Assembly (NCBI GenBank): GCA_959023295.1 | Contig: CAUFBM010000001.1 | Coordinates: forward strand, 151,147 to 215,146 | Length of the DNA: 64,000 bases | Origin: an uncultured Collinsella sp. | Lineage (GTDB): Bacteria > Actinomycetota > Coriobacteriia > Coriobacteriales > Coriobacteriaceae | Direction: 5' to 3' | Shown here: in pieces, positions 48,237 through 57,700 of the stretch | Position numbering within the stretch: position 1 is the stretch's first letter | Layout of the letters: every line of letters starts with the position of its first letter | Translations under genes and position numbers: made by a program | Notes under the pieces: generated by a model | What the model saw: only the letters and a program-made list of their open reading frames with translations | What the model was told of the DNA's origin: nothing | The model's database searches: none

Positions 48237-51200
48237 ATGAAGAAACGGATGATAGCCAAGCTGCTCGCTGTCATAGCGGTTATGCTTGCCTGCTTGGGCG
48301 GCCTGGCTCCGTTTTCGGCCTATGCCGATGATGCGGCGGCCGAATATAAGCTGTACCCCACGCCGCACAGCATGGTGTACGACAACGGTGCGCAGACGCT
48401 GCGCAACAAGGCAAGCGTGCTTACAGAGCCCGGCATTGATGCCGATACCATCAGCCGCCTTGATGAAGCTTTGGCGCTGAAGGGCATCAAAGCAAAGAGC
48501 GTTGACGCTATTCCTTCCAAGAGCACCGTGACGACGGTTCTTGTGGGCGTCAAGGGCTCCGGCGGCGCGGTTGACACCTATGTTGACCAGCTGGTGCAAG
48601 ATGGCAAGCTGTCCTATACGGACGGCCTGTTCGACCACAACGATTCCTATGTCTTGGCTTCGCTTCCGTCTGACGGCAACGAGCCCGACCGCGTTATCGT
48701 TTTGGGCAAGACCACCGATGCCGCCTACTATGGCCTGACCACGCTTTATCAGATTCTGCAGCAGACTTCCGATGCCAAGCTGCGTGCCTTTACCGTGTCC
48801 GACTATGCTGACGTGGTGACGCGCGGCTTTATCGAGGGCTACTATGGCAATCCTTGGAGCACCGAGGATCGCGTGAACCTGATGCAGTGGGGTGGCTACT
48901 ACAAGCTCAACGCATATGTCTACGCCCCCAAGGATGACCCCAAGCACAATGCCAAGTGGCGTGAGCTCTACACCGAGGAAGAGCTGACCGAAAAAATCGA
49001 ACCGCTTGCAGAGGCCGGCAACGCCTCCAAGTGCCGCTTTGTGTTCGCGCTTCATCCGTTTATGCACAACCCCATTACGAACTCTAACTACGACGAGTCC
49101 GTGGCTGTTCTCAAGGAAAAATTCACCCAGGTCATGGATCATGGCGTTCGCCAGATCTCCATCCTTGCCGACGATGCCGGCAACCAGGGCAGTGCTCTGT
49201 ATACCAGGCTCTGCAAGGATATGACCGACTGGCTGCACGAGAAGCAGGCAGAGCAGAACGCCGATGGTACGCTCAAGTATCCTGGTCTCAAAGACACGCT
49301 TATCTTCTGCCCTGTGAACTATATGGGCTGGGGCGAGTCTTGGTATGCCAACCTCCCCAAGAGCGTCCAGGTCATCAACACCGGTGGCCGCGTGTGGGGC
49401 AAGGTCGACAATAACTTCACGTCGTCCTTCACCAACAATTCTGGCGTTGCTCCCTTTATGTGGATCAACTGGCCGTGCACCGACAACAGCAAGGACACCC
49501 TGTCCATGGGCGGCTATGAGAACGCCTTGGGCACCGATGTCCAGCCCGGCAAGGTTCAGGGCGTCGTGCTCAACCCCATGCAGCAGTCCGAACCTTCCAA
49601 GGCCGCTATCTTCATGAACGCCGATTTCTCCTGGAATCTGTGGAAGAGCCAGGAGCACGCCGATCAGGCTTGGGAGGATTCGTTCTCCTACGTCGACCAC
49701 AATTCTCCCATCGCCACGAAGGGCTCCAACGCGCTGCGCGAGCTGAGCCGCCACATGAAGCGCTATACCGGCGGTGGCGTGGTCTTCGAGAGCCGTGAGT
49801 CCGCCAATATCAAGACCGAGCTCCAGGCTTTCCAGGGCAAGGTTACCTCTGGTACCGCAACCGCCGAGGATTGCGACCAGATGATTGAGCTTTTCCGTGG
49901 TCTGCAGAAGTCCGCCAAGACCTATCGTTCCAATGCCGGCAACAAGGCCATGCTCGACCAGATCGTGTATTGGATCGATGCTTGGGATGACGTGACGCGT
50001 GCTGCCATTGCCGAGCTTCAGGCACTCAAGGCCGACCTCTCGGGCGACAGCTCTCAGATGCTTTCTAAGTATTCCGAGGGTTCCGAGGCGCTCGCCGCCT
50101 CTCACAAGCATGGCTTCCACTATGTGGACCATACCGAGTATGCATCGGTGGGCAAGGCCTACATCATGCCGATGCTTAATGCCCTCAACAACTACCTGGG
50201 TCAGCGCGCTACGCTTGCTGCCGACCCCAATGCCGATACCACGCAGTTTGTGACCAGCCGTACCGACACTCCCGAGGGCAAGGTCGAGAACGTCTTTGAC
50301 GGTAAGGCCAGCACGGGCGTTATCTACAAAACCCCCAACAAGCTCACGGCGGGTACGTACTTTGGCATGATCAAGAACAAGCCGTTCGATCTGACCAACG
50401 TGACCTTCATTCAGGGCAATGGCGCTGATTATATGCAGCACGCCAAGCTCCAGACCTATGATGGCAAGAACTGGAATGACGTTGAGGGCCAGGGCGATCT
50501 GACTGGCACGACCGTCACCGTTACCGGTCTGGACGTCAAGAACGTCTATGGCGTTCGCCTCATCGCCACGCAGGATAACAGCCGCGATGCTTGGCCGACC
50601 ATCTACGAGATCCAGGTCAACAAAGAAGAGCAGACTCCCGAGGGTCAGCCCGTCGCAGGCGCGGTGACCATCGATGGTCAGGTTTTGGCCGCACAGTCGC
50701 TCTCCAACATCAACGACGGCAACGTCTCGACCTATGCGCACCTTCAGTACAAGAAGGCCAATGCCGGCGACCCCGAGTACGATATCCGCGATACCACGCA
50801 ACCTAACGCCACGGTGACCCTTACGTTCACCAAGACGTCCGTGGTCGATACCTTCACGTTTGTTCAGGCTGCGCGCAACGGTAACGAGCCCACCTCTGGC
50901 GATGGCATCAATGCCGGCGTGCTCGAGTATCAGAACGAGGCCGGTACGTGGATCAAGGCCGGCGATATCGACGGCAGTGCCACGCAGACCATCACGCTGC
51001 CGAGCGCTGTGAAGGCCAAGGCAATCCGCGTCAAGAACACTGCTGCCACCAAGTCTTGGTGGAAGGTCTTTGAGCTTTCCGCCACCAAGGGTGCAGCCTC
51101 CGAGTCCGAGCCCACCGCTACGGTTACGAGCACGGGCCTGGATGTGTACCAGTCCTACGCGCTTTCCCGCGTGGTCGACGGTGACGAGGGTTCGTACGCC

Positions 51201-54200
51201 TGGGTTAGCCACACGGGCGGTGGCAATATCAAGAGCGGCGATACCATCACCGTCACCTACTCCGCTCCCAAGACCGTGGGCCACGTGCGCTATGTCCAGG
51301 GCAGCGACAAGCTTTCGGCTGGTGCGCTCGAGTACACCGTCGATGGCAGCAATTGGGTCAAGTGCGGTGACATCAACTCCGATCTTGAGCAGGAGTTCGA
51401 CTTCGAGAACGTCCAGATTCGCGGTATTCGCGTGCGCTCGACTGCAGACACGCAGTTCTGGTGGAAAGTCTGCGAGATCGCTACCTCTAAGGGCAAGGAA
51501 GCCAGCACGGGCACCATCCGCTCCGATATCTCTGGCGTGAGCCTCAAGGCCACGGGCGCGGATGGTAACGTCAGGCTCTCCGATGGCACCGTTTCTTTTG
51601 GCTCCAATAACTATCTGGCAGTTGATCTGGGCGCCGTGCGCAACGACGTCACCATCAACACCGACGGCATGACGCTTCCCGCAGGTGCCAAGGTTGTGTA
51701 CTCCCAGAACGCACTCGAGTGGATCGATTACGCGGGCGCCAAGAAGCCCGTCAAGGCTCGTTTTGTTGGCATTCAGGCATCCGCCGCATGCGACGTGACG
51801 TTCACCAATTTCTCTGCGAGCTACAAGACGGTCAAGGCTCCCTCTTATGTAAAGGGCGACCTGGGCAACTTTGACGCTTCGAAGATCTTCGACGGCGACC
51901 TTTCCACCACCTTCAAGAACACCCAGGGTGCCACCGAGGGCAGCACGATCGTGTTCGACCTGGGCCAGGAGCGCACGATCAATTCTGTTGCCTACTACGT
52001 CCCCGAGACCACCTACGATTTCATCCGCAAGGGTGTTATCGAGGTTGCCGACAGCCCGGATGCTGCTGATGATCAGTGGACCGAGGTTCTCAAGATCAAC
52101 AGCGATACCGCTACAATCGAGAACACGTTTAACAGCGATACCGCTAAGAACGCAGCTTGGCTCACGCACGACACCAAGAATCCGGGCAACATGTGCACGG
52201 CCAACCCCAAGACCGATGTCACCGCTACCAACGAGAACGATCCCAACGGTACCGAGAAGCTCAATGTGACCGGTCGCTACATGCGCATTCGCTTTACCGC
52301 GACCTACACACAGCGCTGGATCGAGATCGGTGAGATCCGTATCAACGGCGGCGAGTATGTAAGCACCTATGGCGATGCCGACTTCGATTCCTCGAGCACC
52401 GAGGTCGAGGGCAAGACGCCGGCTAACCTTGCCGATGGCGATACCAAGACCGCCTGGCGTCCGCAGGACAACAAGGGCACCCTGGTGTATCACGTCTCCG
52501 AGCCCATTGCCGAGGGTGGCAAGGTGTTCTCGGGCGTGCGCATCGTTTCTGCCGGTACGCCCTCCAACGCAAAGGTGACTGCTACGGTTTATACCGATGC
52601 CGCCTATAGCAAGACGGAGGACATCGACCTGGGCACGTTGAGCCAGCCCGTAAGCGAGTTCTGCTTTGGCACGCTCACCCGCGCTGCCGGTTCGACCTTC
52701 TCTGCCGTTAAGGACATCAAGGTCACGTGGGACGGCACGGTCCCCGAGATCGCCGAGTTCTTCCTGATCGACGATGCCAACCCCGCCGATACCACGGCGC
52801 TGCAGGCTGCTGTCGATGAACTTGACGGTAAGGACGTGAGCGGTTGGACCAAGTCGACCGCCGACGCCTTCAATAAGGCTCTCGCCACCGCAAAGGAGAC
52901 GCTCGCCAACACCAAGGCTACGCAGACGACGGTCGATTCCGTGACCGCTGCTCTGAGGTCTGCCAACGCCGCCGGCGTCGAGAAGTATGCAGGCGAGGCT
53001 CTTCCCGAGAAGATTTCTAACGACGATGGCCAGTACACCGTTGCGAGCTACCAGGCATATGCAGATGTCTATGCCGAGGCCGAGCAGGCGTTCGCCAACC
53101 CCGATGAGCTCGCTAAGTCCGAGGGCGAGGCTTTGCTTGCCGCGCTCAAGGCAAAGAAGGACGCGCTAGTCTTTGACCAGAGCGCTCAGCAGCGTGCCGA
53201 GGTCGCTCTTGCCGACGCCAAGCTGGTGTACGGCGAGGCCGACGCCGCCGCCGACAAGTACACGACCGACAGCGCTGCTGCCTATCGCGATGCCATGAGC
53301 GCGCTTGAGGGCCTGATCGCCGATACCAAGGCGACCCCGAAGCAGCTCAAGGCAGCACAGGCTGCGCTCGAGGACGCCGAGAGCAAGCTGGTCGATGCCA
53401 GCGAGCTTATCGCCGCCCGTGCCGAGTTTAAGAAGACCAACGGCAAGCTGTATACCGATGAGTCTTATAACGCCTACAAGGCGGCTTTCGACGACTCTGC
53501 CGCTGCTCTTAAGAACGGTACTGCCGAGCAGGTTGCTGCTGCGACCGCGAAGCTCAACGACGCCAAGGCCGGTCTTGCCCTGCGTGATGCCGTCGACCTG
53601 AACAAGGTCATTGCCGAGGCCGAGAAGCTCAACGAGGCTGACTACACCGAGGCGAGCTGGGCGCCGTTTGCTGCCGCCATCGAGGCCGCCAAGGCTCCGC
53701 ACGACTCCGCCAACGACGCTGACCTGGCCCAGGCAATCAACGATGCCAAGGCCGCTCTGGTCAACGTCAAGGCGCTCAAGGCCGATATCGCTTCTGCCAA
53801 GAACGCTCGCGCCGAGGACTACACCGAGGATTCGATGGCTCAGCTCAACGCTGCTGTCGCCGATGCCGAGGAAGTTCTCAAGAACGGTTCCGTCGACGAT
53901 GTTGCCGCCGCGCGCGCCAAGATCGCCGATGCTCTGAAGGCGCTGGTCAACGTGAGCGCCCTTAAGGACGCTATCGTCAAGGCCGAGAACATGGATACCT
54001 CCAACGGCACCGATGAGCAGAAGGCCCAGCTTGCCGATGCCATCGCCGCCGCTAAGGGGCTGCTTGAGCGCGGCTCTGCCGATGAGGTCTCCGCTGCACT
54101 CGAGTCTTTGAATGCCGCAATGGCCAACTTTGGCGGCTCGGGCACCGATAGGCCCGGGCAGCCCGAGAAGCCCGGAACGACTGGTGGCAGCCAGCAGGGT

Positions 54201-54356
54201 GGTTCCGACCACAACAAGAAGCCTGGTAAGCCTTCGAAGGGTTCGGGCCTGCCGGGTACTGGCGATGCATCGATTCTTGCAGCCGCACTTGCCGGTGGCT
54301 CCGGTGTCACCGCGCTGGCGGCGGCCCGCGTGATCGACCGCAAGCGTCGTCGCTAA
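48237..54356 (+). CDS. GH84 beta-N-acetylglucosaminidase / NagH-like, cell-wall anchored
   Basis: This 2039-residue secreted protein belongs with NagH/NagJ-type enzymes that remove beta-GlcNAc from host glycans. It has a signal peptide (to about residue 31, ending SAYADDA), a GH84 N-terminal domain, and the catalytic barrel beginning TRGFIEGYYGNPWSTEDRVN. The two catalytic aspartates are in ISILADDAGNQG near residue 312. After a helical domain (500-650) come several F5/8C-like modules (650-1500), then at least six FIVAR-type helix bundles (1515-1975). The C-terminus has LPGTGDASILAAALAGG, a hydrophobic helix and DRKRRR. An AAGAAAGGG site lies upstream, 43 bases after the GH20 stop, so the two genes are probably cotranscribed. 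A terminator follows. Confidence 0.93.
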   Translation: MKKRMIAKLLAVIAVMLACLGGLAPFSAYADDAAAEYKLYPTPHSMVYDNGAQTLRNKASVLTEPGIDADTISRLDEALALKGIKAKSVDAIPSKSTVTTVLVGVKGSGGAVDTYVDQLVQDGKLSYTDGLFDHNDSYVLASLPSDGNEPDRVIVLGKTTDAAYYGLTTLYQILQQTSDAKLRAFTVSDYADVVTRGFIEGYYGNPWSTEDRVNLMQWGGYYKLNAYVYAPKDDPKHNAKWRELYTEEELTEKIEPLAEAGNASKCRFVFALHPFMHNPITNSNYDESVAVLKEKFTQVMDHGVRQISILADDAGNQGSALYTRLCKDMTDWLHEKQAEQNADGTLKYPGLKDTLIFCPVNYMGWGESWYANLPKSVQVINTGGRVWGKVDNNFTSSFTNNSGVAPFMWINWPCTDNSKDTLSMGGYENALGTDVQPGKVQGVVLNPMQQSEPSKAAIFMNADFSWNLWKSQEHADQAWEDSFSYVDHNSPIATKGSNALRELSRHMKRYTGGGVVFESRESANIKTELQAFQGKVTSGTATAEDCDQMIELFRGLQKSAKTYRSNAGNKAMLDQIVYWIDAWDDVTRAAIAELQALKADLSGDSSQMLSKYSEGSEALAASHKHGFHYVDHTEYASVGKAYIMPMLNALNNYLGQRATLAADPNADTTQFVTSRTDTPEGKVENVFDGKASTGVIYKTPNKLTAGTYFGMIKNKPFDLTNVTFIQGNGADYMQHAKLQTYDGKNWNDVEGQGDLTGTTVTVTGLDVKNVYGVRLIATQDNSRDAWPTIYEIQVNKEEQTPEGQPVAGAVTIDGQVLAAQSLSNINDGNVSTYAHLQYKKANAGDPEYDIRDTTQPNATVTLTFTKTSVVDTFTFVQAARNGNEPTSGDGINAGVLEYQNEAGTWIKAGDIDGSATQTITLPSAVKAKAIRVKNTAATKSWWKVFELSATKGAASESEPTATVTSTGLDVYQSYALSRVVDGDEGSYAWVSHTGGGNIKSGDTITVTYSAPKTVGHVRYVQGSDKLSAGALEYTVDGSNWVKCGDINSDLEQEFDFENVQIRGIRVRSTADTQFWWKVCEIATSKGKEASTGTIRSDISGVSLKATGADGNVRLSDGTVSFGSNNYLAVDLGAVRNDVTINTDGMTLPAGAKVVYSQNALEWIDYAGAKKPVKARFVGIQASAACDVTFTNFSASYKTVKAPSYVKGDLGNFDASKIFDGDLSTTFKNTQGATEGSTIVFDLGQERTINSVAYYVPETTYDFIRKGVIEVADSPDAADDQWTEVLKINSDTATIENTFNSDTAKNAAWLTHDTKNPGNMCTANPKTDVTATNENDPNGTEKLNVTGRYMRIRFTATYTQRWIEIGEIRINGGEYVSTYGDADFDSSSTEVEGKTPANLADGDTKTAWRPQDNKGTLVYHVSEPIAEGGKVFSGVRIVSAGTPSNAKVTATVYTDAAYSKTEDIDLGTLSQPVSEFCFGTLTRAAGSTFSAVKDIKVTWDGTVPEIAEFFLIDDANPADTTALQAAVDELDGKDVSGWTKSTADAFNKALATAKETLANTKATQTTVDSVTAALRSANAAGVEKYAGEALPEKISNDDGQYTVASYQAYADVYAEAEQAFANPDELAKSEGEALLAALKAKKDALVFDQSAQQRAEVALADAKLVYGEADAAADKYTTDSAAAYRDAMSALEGLIADTKATPKQLKAAQAALEDAESKLVDASELIAARAEFKKTNGKLYTDESYNAYKAAFDDSAAALKNGTAEQVAAATAKLNDAKAGLALRDAVDLNKVIAEAEKLNEADYTEASWAPFAAAIEAAKAPHDSANDADLAQAINDAKAALVNVKALKADIASAKNARAEDYTEDSMAQLNAAVADAEEVLKNGSVDDVAAARAKIADALKALVNVSALKDAIVKAENMDTSNGTDEQKAQLADAIAAAKGLLERGSADEVSAALESLNAAMANFGGSGTDRPGQPEKPGTTGGSQQGGSDHNKKPGKPSKGSGLPGTGDASILAAALAGGSGVTALAAARVIDRKRRR

Positions 54357-54376
54357 CGGCTCGCATCATACCGAGC

Positions 54377-54408
54377 AAAAAAGGCGTCCCTCCGGGGGCG
54401 CCTTTTTT
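54377..54408 (+). terminator. Rho-independent terminator after the GH84 gene
   Basis: AAAAAAGGCG pairs with CGCCTTTTTT across a short GC loop (TCCCTCCGGGGG) that can pair further. Clear T-run. Confidence 0.9.
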
Positions 54409-54729
54409 AGTGCGAATCGAACACTTCTCATAGCGCATCAAAAAAATGGGGTGCACAACCGTATTCATTATTTCTGCATGAGATCGTCTAAATATGCATA
54501 TCGCGAAAGAGACCAGAATGGATGGTAAATGGCTTTTGCGGTATTACGAATCAGATACCAATCTACAACAAAACCAAGGTAGATACCCCTGTTTTTACCG
54601 TTTATATCCCAAAATAGACCGCTCGTCAGAGTAATCGACCGTGCGATATCAGCGGCAGCAAGGTTTCCCATAGAATGCAATATGGATTTACCTGCCGCAT
54701 ACCCTTACTCGGGGGAAGGAGAAAAAGGT
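54409..54729. other. AT-rich gap between GH84 and GH95 genes
   Basis: The gap is AT-rich and probably holds the GH95 promoter. A 70-codon open frame on the minus strand (54468-54680) has no ribosome site I trust and no known domain; its end reads YHPFWSLSRYAYLDDLMQK, so it might be the remnant of an older gene. The GH95 ribosome site GGGGGAAGGAG lies at about 54712-54722. Confidence 0.4.
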
Positions 54730-57700
54730 ATGGCAAATAGCAGGAGGCCGTCTCCGATGCATCGCGCGCGTCGTGCATTTAAGCGCACGCTTGCGTTTGC
54801 TTTGGCGATTGCGCTGATTGCGCCGAATCCTGGAATTGCTTGGGCGGTTGCTGGCAGCGGTGCCAGCGCTCACAAAGCAACGGATGAGGCGACGAGCGCG
54901 CTAAAGCTGTGGTATCGAGAGTCGGCTAGCGCACACGGCGGCAACGCCAATGACATCTGGCAAAAACGTACGCTGCCCATCGGTAACGGCGACATGGGCG
55001 CCAACGTGTACGGCGAGGTTGCTACCGAGCACCTTACCTTTAACGAGAAGACCCTCTGGACGGGTGGTCCGAGCTCTTCTCGCCCTAACTATCAGGGTGG
55101 CAACCTTGAGAACAAGGGCAATAACGGCCAGACGCTCAAGGACATCCAAAAGCTCTTTGCCGAGGGCAAGAGCAGCCAGGCTGCCAATCTGTGCAATCAG
55201 CTCACGGGAACAAAGGATGGTTACGGTTCGTATCAGCCTTGGGGAGACATTTACCTCAAGGTCAACGGTCTCTCTGATTCTGGCGTGACCGAGTACGAGC
55301 GTTCGCTCGACATCGAGAACGGTCTTGCTAACGTTTCCTTTAAGCAGGGCGATACGACCTATAATCGTGAGTTCATTGCCAGCAACCCTGACAACGTGAT
55401 CGCCGGTCAGCTTACCTCTGAGGGCGACCCGATGAACGTCGAGATCACGTTCCCCTCCAAGCAGGGTGGCAAGACCGTCGCTTCGGGCAATCAGCTCACG
55501 CTCGCGGGCGCTGTCTCCGACAACCAGCTTAAGTACGATTCCGTCCTGAAGGTTAACGCCGAGGGCGGCACCGTTACGGCTTCTGGTGATAAGCTCGTCG
55601 TTTCGGGCGCAAGCAGGATCTCATTCTTCCTTGCTGCCGCTACCGATTACAAGGACGACTATCCGGCGTATCGCACGGGTGAATCTGCTGAGCAGCTGCA
55701 CGCACGCGTGCAGGCTGTGGCAGATGCCGCTGCCAACAAGGGCTATGACGCCGTTCGCGCCGATCACGTTGCCGACGTGAGTGCGCTTATGAGCCGCGTC
55801 AATCTGAGCCTGGGCGATGCCGCCGCTTCCGACAAGCCGACCGATAAGCTGCTCGAGGCCTACAACAACGGTACCGCCTCCGAGGCAGAGCGCCGTCTGC
55901 TCGAGACCATGCTTTATCAGTACGGCCGTTACCTGACGATTGCATCTTCGCGTGAGAACTCGCAGCTCCCCAGCAATCTGCAGGGCGTGTGGAACAACCT
56001 CATGGATCCGCCTTGGGCTTCCGACTATCACATGAATGTCAACCTTCAGATGAACTACTGGCCGGTGTACTCTGCGAACCTCGCGGAGTCGGCCAAGCCG
56101 CTCGTCTCCTATGTTGATGGCCTGCGTGAGCCTGGTCGTGTGACCGCCAAAATCTATGCCGGCATCGAAAGCGCCGAGGGCGAGGCCAACGGCTTTATGG
56201 CCCATACGCAGAATACGCCCTTTGGCTGGACCTGCCCGGGCTGGAGCTTCGACTGGGGCTGGTCGCCCGCGGCAGTGCCTTGGATTCTCCAGAACACCTA
56301 TGACGCCTATCGCTACACAGGCGACGTAGAGTATCTGAAGAGCGATATTTACCCCGCGCTCCGCGAGGAGGCACAGCTGTATGCCCAGCTGCTCGTCCGC
56401 GATAGCGACGGCAAGTATGTTACGTCGCCCACGTATTCGCCCGAGCACGGTCCGCGTACCGCCGGCAATACCTATGAGCAGGCGCTCATCTGGCAGCTGT
56501 TCCACGATGCTATCGAGGCTGGCAAGGTCGTAGGCGAGGACCCCGAGGTCCTGGCCGTGTGGCAGGAAAAATTTGACAACCTGCGCACTCCGATCGAGAT
56601 CGGCTCCGACGGTCAGATCAAGGAGTGGTACACCGAGGAAGCCTTCAACAAGGACGCGAACGGCAATTCGCTGGGCGAGGGCTTCGGTCATCGTCACATG
56701 TCCCATATGCTCGGCCTGTTCCCGGGAACCTTGATTTCTGTGGATACTCCTGAGTGGTTTGCGGCCGCCCGTGTGTCTATGAACCTCCGCACCGATGAGA
56801 GCACCGGTTGGGGCATGGGCCAGCGCATCAACACCTGGGCCCACCTGCGCGATGGTGATCGTGCCTACAAGCTGTTGGGCGATCAGTTTAAGAATGGTAT
56901 CTACCCCAACCTCTGGGACCTGCATCCGCTACCCGGTGGCAGCACCTTCCAGATCGATGGTAACTTTGGCGCCACGTCCGGTATTTCCGAGATGCTGCTG
57001 CAGAGCAGTGGCGGCTATATTGACATGCTGCCCGCGCTGCCCTCCGCTTGGAGCAAGGGCTCGGTCGAGGGTCTCGTGGCGCGCGGTAACTTTGTCGTCT
57101 CCATGGACTGGGACGAGTCGCGCCTGACGTCGGCGACCATCGAGTCGCGCAATGGTGGCACGGCAACCGTCAACGTCCCCGGCTGCTCTTTGGGCGTGGT
57201 CACAGATGCTCAGGGCAATCCCGTTGACTACAAGGTTCTCTCCAACGATCGCATTTCGTTTGAGACCGAGCAGGGCGGCGTGTATACGCTCAGCATGATT
57301 CCTGCTACGACTAAGCTTGCCGCCCCCTCTGGCCTGCGCGCCGTCAAGGCTGCAAACAACGTGGCAGAGCTCTCCTGGAATGCCGTCGAGGCTCCCGAGG
57401 GCGCAGACGTTACCTATGCCGTTATGCGCAAGATTGGCGATGGCGATTGGGCGACGTGCGTCTCCGATCTTAAGGAAACGTCTTTCACCGATGGCGAGGC
57501 CTATGACATCCTGGGTAAGGTCTCGTATCGTGTTTGCGCTGTTTCCAACGGCACCGCCGGTGAGCTGAGTGCCGCCGCCGATGTCCAGGACCTGCGCAAT
57601 ATGGCCGGCATGATTGACGACCAGGACTCCCGCGTTATCTATCAGGGCAATTGGGGCGATTGGAACAAGGATTCGGTCAACTACGCCGGAACCATTAAGT

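Noticed and set aside
38237..52493. Very long antisense open frames opposite the GH2, GH20 and GH84 genes
   Set aside because: They shadow strong genes, have leucine/glycine/histidine-rich composition and no family motifs or ribosome sites.
54468..54680. 70-codon minus-strand frame between GH84 and GH95
   Set aside because: Could be a remnant, but there is no clear ribosome site or domain, and the region is the likely GH95 promoter.
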